9,729 nucleotides of DNA from an uncultured Fretibacterium sp. (GCA_905373185.1 CAJPSE010000052.1:1-9729); one strand, 5' to 3'; counted from the first letter of the stretch, positions 1-6,739 are shown. Numbers and translations: made by a program. The notes: generated by a model from the sequence alone, not told the origin.

Positions 1-283
1 AGTTGAACCCCGCGGCAATGAGCTGGTCTCGCATCGCCATAAGTTCTGCGCGTTTCTCCGCTTTCGCCCCATCGAGCGTGAGCAGGCTCCGGGGGTCTAT
101 AAACTCTCCGTCCCGATACAACCAGTTCCCCTTCACCTCCGGCTTGTCTGTGATGTCCACCAGTACAATCTCCGGGGAGAACACCGGGGGATTGTCTGCC
201 CTCCAGCCATAGACCTCGCATTCGTCCGGTTCGTAGATTTTCCGTATTCGCTCGTTGTCTTCAGCGAGTTCGGCTATGCGCAT
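1..283 (-). CDS. Tail-fibre-associated protein, N-terminal part (possible DUF4376-type)
   Basis: The frame opens with ATG at 283-281 and runs off the left edge without a stop, giving 94 visible residues starting MRIAELAEDNERIRKIYEPD. The start is supported by AGGAGG at 297-292 with an 8-base spacer; this site overlaps the TAG stop of the fibre gene, so the two are probably translated together. The first 65 residues are rich in acidic residues and tryptophan. The visible end, KRAELMAMRDQLIAAGF, resembles the beginning of the C-terminal DUF4376-type domain found in small proteins encoded just after phage fibres. By position it is probably a fibre assembly chaperone or a fibre accessory protein. 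Function is inferred from context plus this weak motif; no catalytic residues can be seen. The C-terminus, which would decide the family, is outside the window. Confidence 0.72.
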   Translation of the reverse strand, partial: MRIAELAEDNERIRKIYEPDECEVYGWRADNPPVFSPEIVLVDITDKPEVKGNWLYRDGEFIDPRSLLTLDGAKAEKRAELMAMRDQLIAAGFN

Positions 284-295
284 ATTCTTCGCCTC

Positions 296-2257
296 CTAAT
301 TCCATGAGCCGTCTTCCTCCCAACTCAGTTCCAGATATCCGTTGCCGCCATTACCGCCGGCCTTGGCTAGCACCATATTGGGCTGTATTCCACTCACATA
401 CTGCTTGTCCACCCCGGAACCTCCACCACCTCCGCGCACTCCATCAGTAGCGTCCGCCAGAGAGTTTGCATCTCCAGGAACGCGCATTGCCGCCAGGCCG
501 CCCCGGGACCCGGGAATCAGACCCGATGCGCCAGGTCCCCCGTAGATATACCGTCCCTCTCCAATACCATCATGCGGGAACAGGAATTCTCTTGGGAAAA
601 TCGGTGGTGGCTGCACCCCAGTCGACTTGAGAGTCAGGAGGGTATCGAAAGAAGTGTTTCCCCCGATAGTTCCTCCCGTGTTGGCGACTTGGATTCCTTT
701 GCCACCCAGCCCGACGGTTATCGTATATGTTCGCCCAGCAACAACATTTATGGCTTTTCCAACAACGCCCTCTCCAGCTACGCCAGCCATACTGCTACCG
801 CCACCACCACCCCCTGCGATGGCCGTAAGCTTCACAAACGTCGTGCCGGCTGGGGCCGTCCATTGGTAGGTGCCCGGGGTATCCCAACTCCTGGTCTTCG
901 AGATACGGGGCTTCGGAGCTTCGGCCGCGCAGAAAAGGCTCTTGACGACTATCCAATCGACTTTAACTGGGCCTTTTGTGCAGGTGACACGAATCTTCGT
1001 CGGCGCTTGAAGCACGTAAGGCAGGTTATAAATTGCGAGCATCCGCTGGTCTTCGGGGGGAGTTCCATATCCCCCAGATGAAAGGACGTTCTCGGATACC
1101 TCGCAAGCAACCCAGGCCTCGCCCGTCCATCGCTCCACGGTCAGAGTGCCTTCTCCCAGGTCGCGCCGAATGATGATGCTGTGTTCCCCTTTGGCGTTGC
1201 AGACCATATCGAGTGTCTTGCTTTGATAGACCTGCCCCGCCTGAGCGACGGCCCCGCCGTCGCGGTCGTCATCGTATGTCCAGTTCGACAGGCAAATGAC
1301 CGTACTCGTGGGGTCGTAAGCTCTCTTCACGGGCTCCTCCGTCCTGAAACGCTCCTTTGTAAGTACCTCTTTCACCTTGACGAACTCCTGACCATTTGCG
1401 TCGGAAAGCAGGTATTCCAGCCCCACTTCCAGCTCCCGCGTGTCCGTCACATCGATGCAGTCCGACCCCACAACGACCTCCTCGACCGGGATTTTCAGGT
1501 GGCTCGACATTGTAATGCCATCCTTGTAGAACAGCTCGATGTGCACCTTGTCCCTTGAATACCTGTTGTGCAGGTCGTTCCAGATCAGCTGCCCCGTGAT
1601 GGAACGGAGCATATGATTGACGTCGTGCATATCCGAACCCAGTACCATCTGCTTGATGAGCGTGATGTCTATCGGCCGCAGGATGTTCCCCTGGTCGCTG
1701 TTCAACCTGGCCCAGATGGCTGCGATATCGGCTGGATCAACCCCGCCTGTAGCGGGGGGAAAGATGTCTTTCAAACGCTGCTCCAGCTCGGGGGGGGTTA
1801 CGAAGACTAACCCCTCGGAAATTACGGCCGTGACGTTCTGCGCCTGGTCTATGACGGCTACGAGAGCGAGCAGATACTGCACCACGTCCGGCCCGTTTTG
1901 CCCCGGCATGTAGTCCGCTTCGTCACCCGCGTTGCAGTAGCCATACAGCGTTTCTGCGCCGGAGTCCGGGTCCTTCGCGAAGAGCCCTATCTCCCGAACA
2001 AAGAACCCCATGTCGAGCCCCTGGTTCGTCATCACGGCCTGGATAGTCGCCGTGCCGACGCCCGTGACCGTGCAGGACGCAATGGGGAGGTCCTGCAGCG
2101 GATGCACCATCGCCGTCATATCATAGATATTCTGTCCAGCTGGCAGGCGACCGTCTCCGGTCGCCACGCGGACGAACTTCAGATCTTTGCCCGTCAGTGC
2201 CTTGGCGAGCAGGTTCCGTCCTTCTTTGGTGAGGGTCATGCCCCCGAATTTCGCCAT
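296..2257 (-). CDS. H: Phage tail fibre / tail-collar fibre protein (H-like) with glycine-rich tip
   Basis: This 653-residue protein is the receptor-binding fibre attached to the baseplate. Residues 1-150 match the phage tail-collar fibre N-terminal domain (DUF3751-type): MAKFGGMTLTKEGRNLLAKA followed by a segment around 79-95 (GLDMGFFVREIGLFAKD) typical of the part that docks on protein I. Residues ~157-250 look helical and probably trimerise. Residues ~340-445 look like a beta-sandwich (ERWTGEAWVACEV, TKIRVTCTKGPVKVDWIVV), possibly carbohydrate-binding, but this is inference. From ~456 a glycine-rich tip domain begins (SWDTPGTYQWTAPAGTTFVK) with runs of glycine at 482-487 and 609-613 and the closing pattern GGNGGNGYLELSW. 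The ATG at 2257 has AGGAGG at 2270-2265 with a 7-base spacer. It follows gene I by 14 bases. A run of eight C (minus strand) at 1797-1790 encodes T154-P156. Family assignment is firm; receptor unknown. Confidence 0.93.
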   Translation of the reverse strand: MAKFGGMTLTKEGRNLLAKALTGKDLKFVRVATGDGRLPAGQNIYDMTAMVHPLQDLPIASCTVTGVGTATIQAVMTNQGLDMGFFVREIGLFAKDPDSGAETLYGYCNAGDEADYMPGQNGPDVVQYLLALVAVIDQAQNVTAVISEGLVFVTPPELEQRLKDIFPPATGGVDPADIAAIWARLNSDQGNILRPIDITLIKQMVLGSDMHDVNHMLRSITGQLIWNDLHNRYSRDKVHIELFYKDGITMSSHLKIPVEEVVVGSDCIDVTDTRELEVGLEYLLSDANGQEFVKVKEVLTKERFRTEEPVKRAYDPTSTVICLSNWTYDDDRDGGAVAQAGQVYQSKTLDMVCNAKGEHSIIIRRDLGEGTLTVERWTGEAWVACEVSENVLSSGGYGTPPEDQRMLAIYNLPYVLQAPTKIRVTCTKGPVKVDWIVVKSLFCAAEAPKPRISKTRSWDTPGTYQWTAPAGTTFVKLTAIAGGGGGGSSMAGVAGEGVVGKAINVVAGRTYTITVGLGGKGIQVANTGGTIGGNTSFDTLLTLKSTGVQPPPIFPREFLFPHDGIGEGRYIYGGPGASGLIPGSRGGLAAMRVPGDANSLADATDGVRGGGGGSGVDKQYVSGIQPNMVLAKAGGNGGNGYLELSWEEDGSWN

Positions 2258-2271
2258 GTCTATTCCTCCTG

Positions 2272-3027
2272 TCAGGCCCCCGATGGGCCGATGGTAACGT
2301 AATGCGTCTGGAGCGTGGCAATGCCGGAGAACGCCGCCGTCTGGGCCCCTTTCGGCCTGACGAGCCCCACATGACTGTACCCGCCCTGTGCGGTCGCGAT
2401 GCCGGCTGTGAGGTGCGTGTCGTTCAGCTCCGGATGCTCTGGACGTATTTCGTGCAGGCCGCCCCGGAAGGTCGCCGCGCCATGGTAGAGAGGCAGCTTC
2501 TCCTCCGCCTTGATGATGGTTTTTAGGTCGATGAGCCAGGACCGTGTCGCCTTGGACTCGAATATCGCCCGGCGAATCACGTCAATAACGTCCTCCACAT
2601 TTGGGAGCTGGGACCAAAAACCCGATGTTATCTCCGCCTCGATCGCGAATGTGTAGGGCTTGGCCCCAGGAACCTCCCACCACGGAATGAAAGTCCCTTT
2701 GACCCCAATCATCTCAAGAGCCTTCAGGATGGCCCACCGCGTCCCCTTCTTCCGGTGCCAGGGGATGGAGCCCTTCACCATCGCGCGCTTCATCTTCAGT
2801 GTTCTGGCCAGCTCGTAGAAGTCCACGTGCCACTGCCAGGCCAACAGGTCCACGACGGGCTCCGGGAGCTCATCAATTCGCGACAAAATAAGCGTTTCCC
2901 GTATATCGTGGGAAACGCTCTGCATCTCAGGATCTATGGACCGCGTGATGGCCTGCACGTTCAAATCGTCCGCGATAGAGGAAGGGAGGATGTCCAGCAG
3001 GGACAGCTCCAGGAGTTCTTTAGCCAT
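2272..3027 (-). CDS. I: Phage tail protein I (baseplate wedge)
   Basis: The 251-residue protein belongs to the P2 gpI family, a wedge component that links baseplate protein J to the tail fibre. The N-terminus MAKELLELSLLDILPSSIA, the segment DPEMQSVSHDIRETLILSRI, then LPEPVVDLLAWQWHVDFYEL and a KGTRWAILKALEMIG stretch are characteristic. The C-terminal ~60 residues (from about HGAATFRGGLHEI) are beta-rich and probably form the fibre-facing part. I chose the ATG at 3027 because it gives the family N-terminus; an upstream ATG would add nine residues (MKSPMGGWR) and has no good ribosome site. The gene overlaps the end of J by 8 bases (ATGGCTAA), suggesting translational coupling, and GGAGG lies right before the start. 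Stop is TGA at 2274-2272. The protein is longer than P2 gpI, mainly at the C-terminus. Confidence 0.92.
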   Translation of the reverse strand: MAKELLELSLLDILPSSIADDLNVQAITRSIDPEMQSVSHDIRETLILSRIDELPEPVVDLLAWQWHVDFYELARTLKMKRAMVKGSIPWHRKKGTRWAILKALEMIGVKGTFIPWWEVPGAKPYTFAIEAEITSGFWSQLPNVEDVIDVIRRAIFESKATRSWLIDLKTIIKAEEKLPLYHGAATFRGGLHEIRPEHPELNDTHLTAGIATAQGGYSHVGLVRPKGAQTAAFSGIATLQTHYVTIGPSGA

Positions 3028-4156
3028 CCTCCAGCCCCCCATAGGTGATTTCAATATTTCCCGGTATGGCCACCTGCATGTAGTTCAGGACAGTAAAAGC
3101 AGGGGAAGCGATTTCGACACGCTTCGCACCGGCGGCCACCATGCGATGGTTCAGCTCAGAAGGGTTCAGGTCTCGCCCCAGCTTCGACTTCTGCCAGAGT
3201 ATCCAGTCCCGTGCCGCCTGTTCGATGGCCTTCTGAATGGCCGCCGCCTGGGTTGCCCGACTGCGGTCGATCCAGAACTTCACCCGCAGGCTGTAGGAGA
3301 TTGGGGTAGGCTTGAAGACGGAAACGTGGTCCGTATCCGGTCGGGTGCCCTCAGCGTCACAGATTTTCAGCACGGCATCCAGAATATCCTGGGAAGGCAG
3401 CTCGCCGCCCTGCATCAGGGGGTAGATGTGAACGTTGCCGGGCTCCGTTTCCGGCGGCCCCACGACCGTCACGTCCACGATACCCTGGTGTGCGGTCCGC
3501 GCCCAGTACTCATACGCCCCCCGCGGACCAGCCACGCTGAAATACTCCGGAGCGAGTTGGATGCGGATGCGCAGATTTTCGTCATTTTCCGTATCAGCCC
3601 CTCCTTGCGATGGAGTAATGTTGTAGACTCGCTTCACAAACGGCAAACGATCTACCTGCCTGTTGATCTGACCTGGCGCCCACCCATTCCCAGCAGTGCC
3701 AGGAATCAAGCATCGCGCCGAGATGTCGATATGGTTCTCACCTGCAGGGATATCTGCGGTTTGGGTCGTTGCAAAGTATTGTTTTCCGTCTGGAGTAACC
3801 CTGGTCCCTTCCGGGATTACGACAGGCTGCGTTAGAATTGTTGATAATTCAAAGCACAATGTCGTCATAGCTGATATAGCTTCCAGACGATGAACCCCCA
3901 AAAGATGCCCCAAATGATCCAAGTAGCCTTCTTGAGCGTAAGCCAAAAGGTTCATCTTGGCGCTGAAATCAATGAGGTTTCTCTGATGAACCAGCCCCGC
4001 TATAAAAGCCAGCGCCATCAGCCGCCGTGGATCAGAGCGGTAAAGCTTCACAGGATCCTCGCCCTCTCGTGATAGAAATGTCTCTACCAGAGCGACCACT
4101 TGCGCCTCAATTACAGCTGGGTCTTTTTCCGCAAACTGGATATTATTCAACGCCAT
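3020..4156 (-). CDS. J: Baseplate J-like protein
   Basis: This 378-residue protein belongs to the baseplate J family (P2 gpJ, Mu gp47, related to T4 gp6), the main wedge protein that forms the ring around the hub and opens when the tail contracts. Features seen: a helical N-terminus (ALVETFLSREG, LAFIAGLVHQRNLIDFSAKM), then LLAYAQEGYLDHLGHLLGVHR, then PVVIPEGTRVTPDGKQYFAT followed by the family-typical segment AGTAGNGWAPGQI and ITPSQGGADTENDENLRIRI. The C-terminal half has DVTVVGPPETEPGNVHIYPL and a final beta domain. The ATG at 4156 is directly preceded by TTG at 4159, which could also start translation and would add one Met. It overlaps W by 14 bases. The ribosome site is weak (GGGTGA), so coupling to W translation is likely. 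Length is somewhat greater than P2 gpJ. Confidence 0.94.
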   Translation of the reverse strand: MALNNIQFAEKDPAVIEAQVVALVETFLSREGEDPVKLYRSDPRRLMALAFIAGLVHQRNLIDFSAKMNLLAYAQEGYLDHLGHLLGVHRLEAISAMTTLCFELSTILTQPVVIPEGTRVTPDGKQYFATTQTADIPAGENHIDISARCLIPGTAGNGWAPGQINRQVDRLPFVKRVYNITPSQGGADTENDENLRIRIQLAPEYFSVAGPRGAYEYWARTAHQGIVDVTVVGPPETEPGNVHIYPLMQGGELPSQDILDAVLKICDAEGTRPDTDHVSVFKPTPISYSLRVKFWIDRSRATQAAAIQKAIEQAARDWILWQKSKLGRDLNPSELNHRMVAAGAKRVEIASPAFTVLNYMQVAIPGNIEITYGGLEDG

Positions 4157-4463
4157 CAAGTGTCACCCACACTTTCACCATGGGGGTCAAGGCGCCGTCC
4201 AGGCCGTCACCAGCGAAGGTGATGGAAAGGACTTTCGCACGCGGCTCATGGCGTGGAAGCCCACCCAGGATATCGGCGGAGATGATGGCCTTTGCCTTGT
4301 TTATGGGGCGGTCGATCACTCTGGCATCTATGCCCAACGTGCGGTCCAGGACGACGGAGAACCTGGTCGTACAAAGGTAGGTTCGGACGTTCTGCAGCAC
4401 CTCCTCGACTCCACGAGCCCCGAAATTGATAGCCCCGCGTCGTCCAAAAACCTCATAATCCAT
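4143..4463 (-). CDS. W: Baseplate wedge protein W (gp25/GPW family)
   Basis: The 106-residue protein matches the GPW/gp25 family, small wedge proteins at the baseplate-sheath junction of P2-like and T4-like tails. The family is annotated as lysozyme-like, but its members act structurally. Diagnostic segments are VEEVLQNVRTYLCTTRFSVV, DRTLGIDARVIDRPINKAKA and a C-terminal EPRAKVLSITFAG. In the family, the EPR triad near the C-terminus is highly conserved, and it is present here. The ATG at 4463 follows the U stop by 4 bases, with GAGGTGAGAGG upstream as ribosome site. The last 14 bases overlap J. Length is close to P2 gpW (about 115 residues). Confidence 0.93.
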   Translation of the reverse strand: MDYEVFGRRGAINFGARGVEEVLQNVRTYLCTTRFSVVLDRTLGIDARVIDRPINKAKAIISADILGGLPRHEPRAKVLSITFAGDGLDGALTPMVKVWVTLDGVE

Positions 4464-4467
4464 CCTC

Positions 4468-4869
4468 TCACCTCACATTCTCGATATATTCTTTCAGGCT
4501 CAGGGAGCACTCGATGACTCTCGGGACCCCGTTGTTATCGATATATCGCCAGGTCTCCTCCAGCCCCTCGAGGAGCCAGAGTCCTTCGCCCTGGGGTGTT
4601 CCATCCAAGACGAAGGGAACCCCTAGCCCCTGATCCCGCATTTCCCGCAGTGTCTGTACTTCTTCGATAGGCTCAATGCCCAGAAATGACGATAGCGTCA
4701 TGGAAAAGGAGAGGCTTTCCAAAGCAGGTCCCGTGAATTCCAGCAAAGGCTTGCGGCCTATTAAATCATGGGATGCAATACGTGCGGATGCGCTGCGGCG
4801 GAGGTCTCCGAAGGTTTTTACTTGCTGTTGTGATACCTCGAACACGACCTCGCCGAGATAACCGATCAC
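4468..4869 (-). CDS. U: Phage tail protein U (P2 GpU family)
   Basis: The 133-residue protein resembles P2 GpU, a tail-end protein needed for tail completion. Family-typical features are the start MIGYLGEVVFEVS, then KTFGDLRRSASARIASHDLI, GRKPLLEFTGPALESLSFSM, a central LREMRDQG, GEGLWLLEGLEE, and the closing strand RVIECSLSLKEYI. The reading frame starts at GTG 4869-4867, preceded by AAGGGGGGA at a suitable distance. An ATG overlaps this GTG in another frame but is followed at once by TGA (ATGTGA), so the GTG is the usable start. In P2, U sits next to the tape measure and D; here it lies between PAAR and W, so the order is rearranged. TGA stop at 4470-4468. Confidence 0.87.
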   Translation of the reverse strand: MIGYLGEVVFEVSQQQVKTFGDLRRSASARIASHDLIGRKPLLEFTGPALESLSFSMTLSSFLGIEPIEEVQTLREMRDQGLGVPFVLDGTPQGEGLWLLEGLEETWRYIDNNGVPRVIECSLSLKEYIENVR

Positions 4870-4881
4870 ATAAATCCCCCC

Positions 4882-5178
4882 TTATGGCCCGATAAAAACA
4901 TTGGGGCTCCCCGTCGCCACAAAAGAACCGCACGCCACAGGGTCACCAATGCGCCCCGCTTCCTTGCCATTAATAAAAACCGTGGGGCTTCCATGGGCAA
5001 GCACAGAGGGATGACATAGATACGGAGGGTCTATACAACAATGGCTCGCCCAAGCATCCCCCTGTCTATGCCAGGGGATTCCGTTCACAAGGACATCGGG
5101 GCTGCCCTCCACCGAAGAGCGGGGAGGCCATCAGCCATGCCCCGTGCATAGATCGCCTTTTCTGGTTGCTGCCGGCAT
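4882..5178 (-). CDS. PAAR spike-tip protein with in-frame UGA at codon 16
   Basis: Read from ATG 5178 the frame is MPAATRKGDLCTGHG, then UGA, then WPPRSSVEGSPDVLVNG and onward to TAA at 4884-4882, 98 positions in all. PAAR proteins form a metal-binding cone on the tip of the phage spike that pierces the outer membrane. Family hallmarks are present on both sides of the UGA: GDLCTGHG, NGIPWHRQGDAW, HCC, HGSPTVFINGKEAGRIGDPV, and CGSFVATGSPNVFIG. From memory, close relatives have Cys where the UGA is (GHGCWPPR). The start is strongly supported: AGGAG at 5190-5186 lies in the V stop with a 7-base spacer. Starting instead at GTG 5112 gives 76 residues, but there is no ribosome site before it and the first PAAR repeat would be lost. 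Options: selenocysteine insertion, readthrough, a recent nonsense mutation, or a sequencing error. Identity as a PAAR protein is firm; expression of the full protein is open. Confidence 0.85.
5106..5127 (-). promoter_or_regulatory. RNA hairpin just downstream of the PAAR UGA
   Basis: In the mRNA, CCUCC pairs with GGAGG (5 bp) and CCG with CGG (3 bp), with one bulged U on the 3' side (5111) and a five-base loop CUCUU (5119-5115). The stem begins 4 bases after the UGA (three bases between). Position right after the UGA fits a recoding signal in general terms. However, the loop has no G in its first positions and is only 12 bases from the UGA, and the bulged U is on the opposite side from that in the E. 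coli fdhF SECIS, so it is not a textbook bacterial SECIS. It could also be chance pairing in G+C-rich coding sequence. Confidence 0.35.
5131..5133 (-). other. In-frame UGA codon in the PAAR gene (candidate selenocysteine or readthrough)
   Basis: The minus strand reads GGC TGA TGG at this point. UGA replaces what is usually a Cys codon (TGC or TGT), a one-base difference, within an otherwise conserved motif (CTGHG-x-WPPR). Genes X, D, U and I and the gene ending at 9604 all end with TGA, so UGA is not reassigned throughout this genome. That leaves local recoding or a true nonsense codon. Confidence 0.5.
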
Positions 5179-5185
5179 CTTCTTT

Positions 5186-5190
5186 CTCCT
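5186..5190 (-). promoter_or_regulatory. Ribosome binding site deciding the PAAR start
   Basis: AGGAG overlaps the TAG stop of the V gene (5191-5189) and sits 7 bases before ATG 5178. It shows that ribosomes should begin upstream of the in-frame UGA, which makes the UGA a real issue rather than an artefact of start choice. Confidence 0.8.
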
Positions 5191-5626
5191 AATTTATGTA
5201 CACATTTTTTGCAGACTTAATGTGAATATCCCCGTCCGCGAAGCGGATGAAGCTGCCAAAACTGTCCTTTATTTCGACAATGTGATTCTTCCGGTCAACC
5301 ATCAACCGCGTTTTATCCTCGAAGAGGATGGAGTAGACATCGCGGTCCGGGATGGGCGGGGCGTTCCTGTCATCGTAAATCGCTCCGAGGACCGCCCCCT
5401 CACTGAGCCCATTTCCATAAAAAGCACAGATGACATGCTCTCCTTCGTCCGGCATGGCGTAAAAATGGTTTTTTCGCGAAAGCGCGGCGTGAACAGGTAG
5501 CTCTTTGGTTATCAACCCGTCGCCGCGATCCGGGAAATCCACTGTTACCGTATGCCGTTCCGGGTACACCGCCGAGACGCGCCCCACCCGGACCACATCG
5601 TTTGCACTGGGTTCCCTTCGGCTCAT
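5189..5626 (-). CDS. V: Baseplate assembly protein V (spike)
   Basis: The 145-residue protein belongs to the phage baseplate assembly protein V family, the trimeric spike at the base of the tail tube. The N-terminal OB-fold is visible as DVVRVGRVSAVYPERHTVTV followed by FPDRGDGLITKELPV and DEGEHVICAFYGNGLSEGAV. The C-terminus (TRLMVDRKNHIVEIKDSFGS to DGDIHIKSAKNVYIN) shows the alternating pattern of a short triple-stranded beta-helix. It is clearly shorter than P2 gpV (about 211 residues) and lacks the C-terminal apex with the metal-binding histidines of P2. The PAAR protein encoded just after it could supply the apex instead. The ATG overlaps the TGA stop of D as ATGA, and AAAGGA lies upstream. 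Stop is TAG. Confidence 0.92.
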   Translation of the reverse strand: MSRREPSANDVVRVGRVSAVYPERHTVTVDFPDRGDGLITKELPVHAALSRKNHFYAMPDEGEHVICAFYGNGLSEGAVLGAIYDDRNAPPIPDRDVYSILFEDKTRLMVDRKNHIVEIKDSFGSFIRFADGDIHIKSAKNVYIN

Positions 5627-6735
5627 CTCGAATAGTCCTTTCCCAGATGGTCAAACTGCGACCAACTGACGTAATTCACGCCATCCCCCTTGCCCTTGGA
5701 CCCCCTGCCTCCTCGGCGGATGTCCAGGGACATGACATGCCCGCCCCGACCGTCCACAGTATGAGTAACCGAGTCCACGGCGTACTTTCCACTGTATCGC
5801 CCTAACCCGGTCACCTCAATGTTCACCCCTGCCACAACACAGAGATCTCCGGGGGCATCGAGCTTCCCCGAGACCTCATATTTGTTGGCATCGTGCAGGG
5901 TGTTCTTCGCCAGTTCCTCAGCCTCCGCCAGACTCTTGCAGCGCTGATTGAGCGAAAGAGTGCGCCCGTTTCGGTCCTCGCCGCTCAGGTCCGCCAAGGC
6001 CGCGTCTTCCTCGTGCTCAAAATCATCGTCCGTCTCGGGGTCGTGGTACTTCACCTTGCAGGAACTGTAAACAGAGGAGCTTTTGTTCTGCAGGCTCCAG
6101 CGCGTCAGGTCGGAGACGTCCAGGGTCAGGACGGAGGGCTTTTTCTCATACTCCTTCTCGTCGAAGAGGATCAGCTTGTCGTGGCTCACCTTCAGTGAAG
6201 CGCCGGCTTCCGTGGCAAGCCCCTGCAGAAAGGAAAGGTCCGACTCCTCAAGCTGGTCCTCTCGCTGGTAGAGGGGATCCTTGACGAGCTCGAACACCAG
6301 AGACAGCCCAGCATTGCTGGCGATGTCCGAGGCTATTTGGGACAGCCTCACGCTGTCCCACGCGCGCGTCTTCGCCTGCCCGCGTGCCTTGGAGGTTATG
6401 GGAACGGATATCCCTTTGATCGCCACCTCTGAGGGGGGGCCCGAGACGGTCGTCTCGTCTATCTCGAAGGTCCCGCACGGCAGACGGGTTTCTCCATCCT
6501 CGCCGTCCCAATTCGTATGGACGATCTCGGCGGTGAGCTTTGCCCCCTTCGCGGCCTGCCAGTCCCCGCACCAGAGCCCGTGCACGTTGTGGAGCTTTAT
6601 CGAGACATCGTCCGCCTCCTTGGAGGACTTGTCCGTCCAGGAGAAGGAGATCAGGTCGCGTGAGATATCCTCCGTTATGTCCTTGTTGTTGTAGAGCAGG
6701 ACCACATGAGTCCTCCTCGATGGGTAACCGTCCAT
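5623..6735 (-). CDS. D: Late control protein D (baseplate hub)
   Basis: The 370-residue protein belongs to the phage late control D family (P2 gpD; related to T4 gp27 and the N-terminal half of VgrG). It forms the hub ring between tail tube and spike V. Despite the name, the role is structural. Seen in sequence: an N-terminal beta domain (LLYNNKDITEDISRDLISFS, TDKSSKEADDVSIKLHN), LPCGTFEIDETTVSGPPSEV, then KTRAWDSVRLSQIASDIASN and the typical YQREDQLEESDLSFLQGLAT, GASLKVSHDKLILFD. The C-terminal part holds LAEAEELAKNTLHDANKYE and GRYSGKYAVDSVTH. The ATG is preceded by AGAGGTGA, which overlaps the stop of X. Seven consecutive C in the message occur at 6439-6433. Length is close to P2 gpD (about 387). 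Confidence 0.95.
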   Translation of the reverse strand: MDGYPSRRTHVVLLYNNKDITEDISRDLISFSWTDKSSKEADDVSIKLHNVHGLWCGDWQAAKGAKLTAEIVHTNWDGEDGETRLPCGTFEIDETTVSGPPSEVAIKGISVPITSKARGQAKTRAWDSVRLSQIASDIASNAGLSLVFELVKDPLYQREDQLEESDLSFLQGLATEAGASLKVSHDKLILFDEKEYEKKPSVLTLDVSDLTRWSLQNKSSSVYSSCKVKYHDPETDDDFEHEEDAALADLSGEDRNGRTLSLNQRCKSLAEAEELAKNTLHDANKYEVSGKLDAPGDLCVVAGVNIEVTGLGRYSGKYAVDSVTHTVDGRGGHVMSLDIRRGGRGSKGKGDGVNYVSWSQFDHLGKDYSR

Positions 6736-6739
6736 CGGC

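Noticed and set aside
2936..3835. A 299-codon plus-strand frame opposite I and J
   Set aside because: Shadow of two well-recognised baseplate genes; no domain and no ribosome site.
4882..5112. PAAR protein starting at GTG 5112 as the real gene
   Set aside because: No ribosome site precedes this GTG, it lies inside the hairpin, and it drops the conserved N-terminus that is present upstream with a good start.
4882..5178. Genome-wide reassignment of UGA as the reason for the PAAR UGA
   Set aside because: X (6740), D (5623), U (4468), I (2272) and the gene ending at 9604 all end with TGA at sensible places, so UGA works as a stop here.
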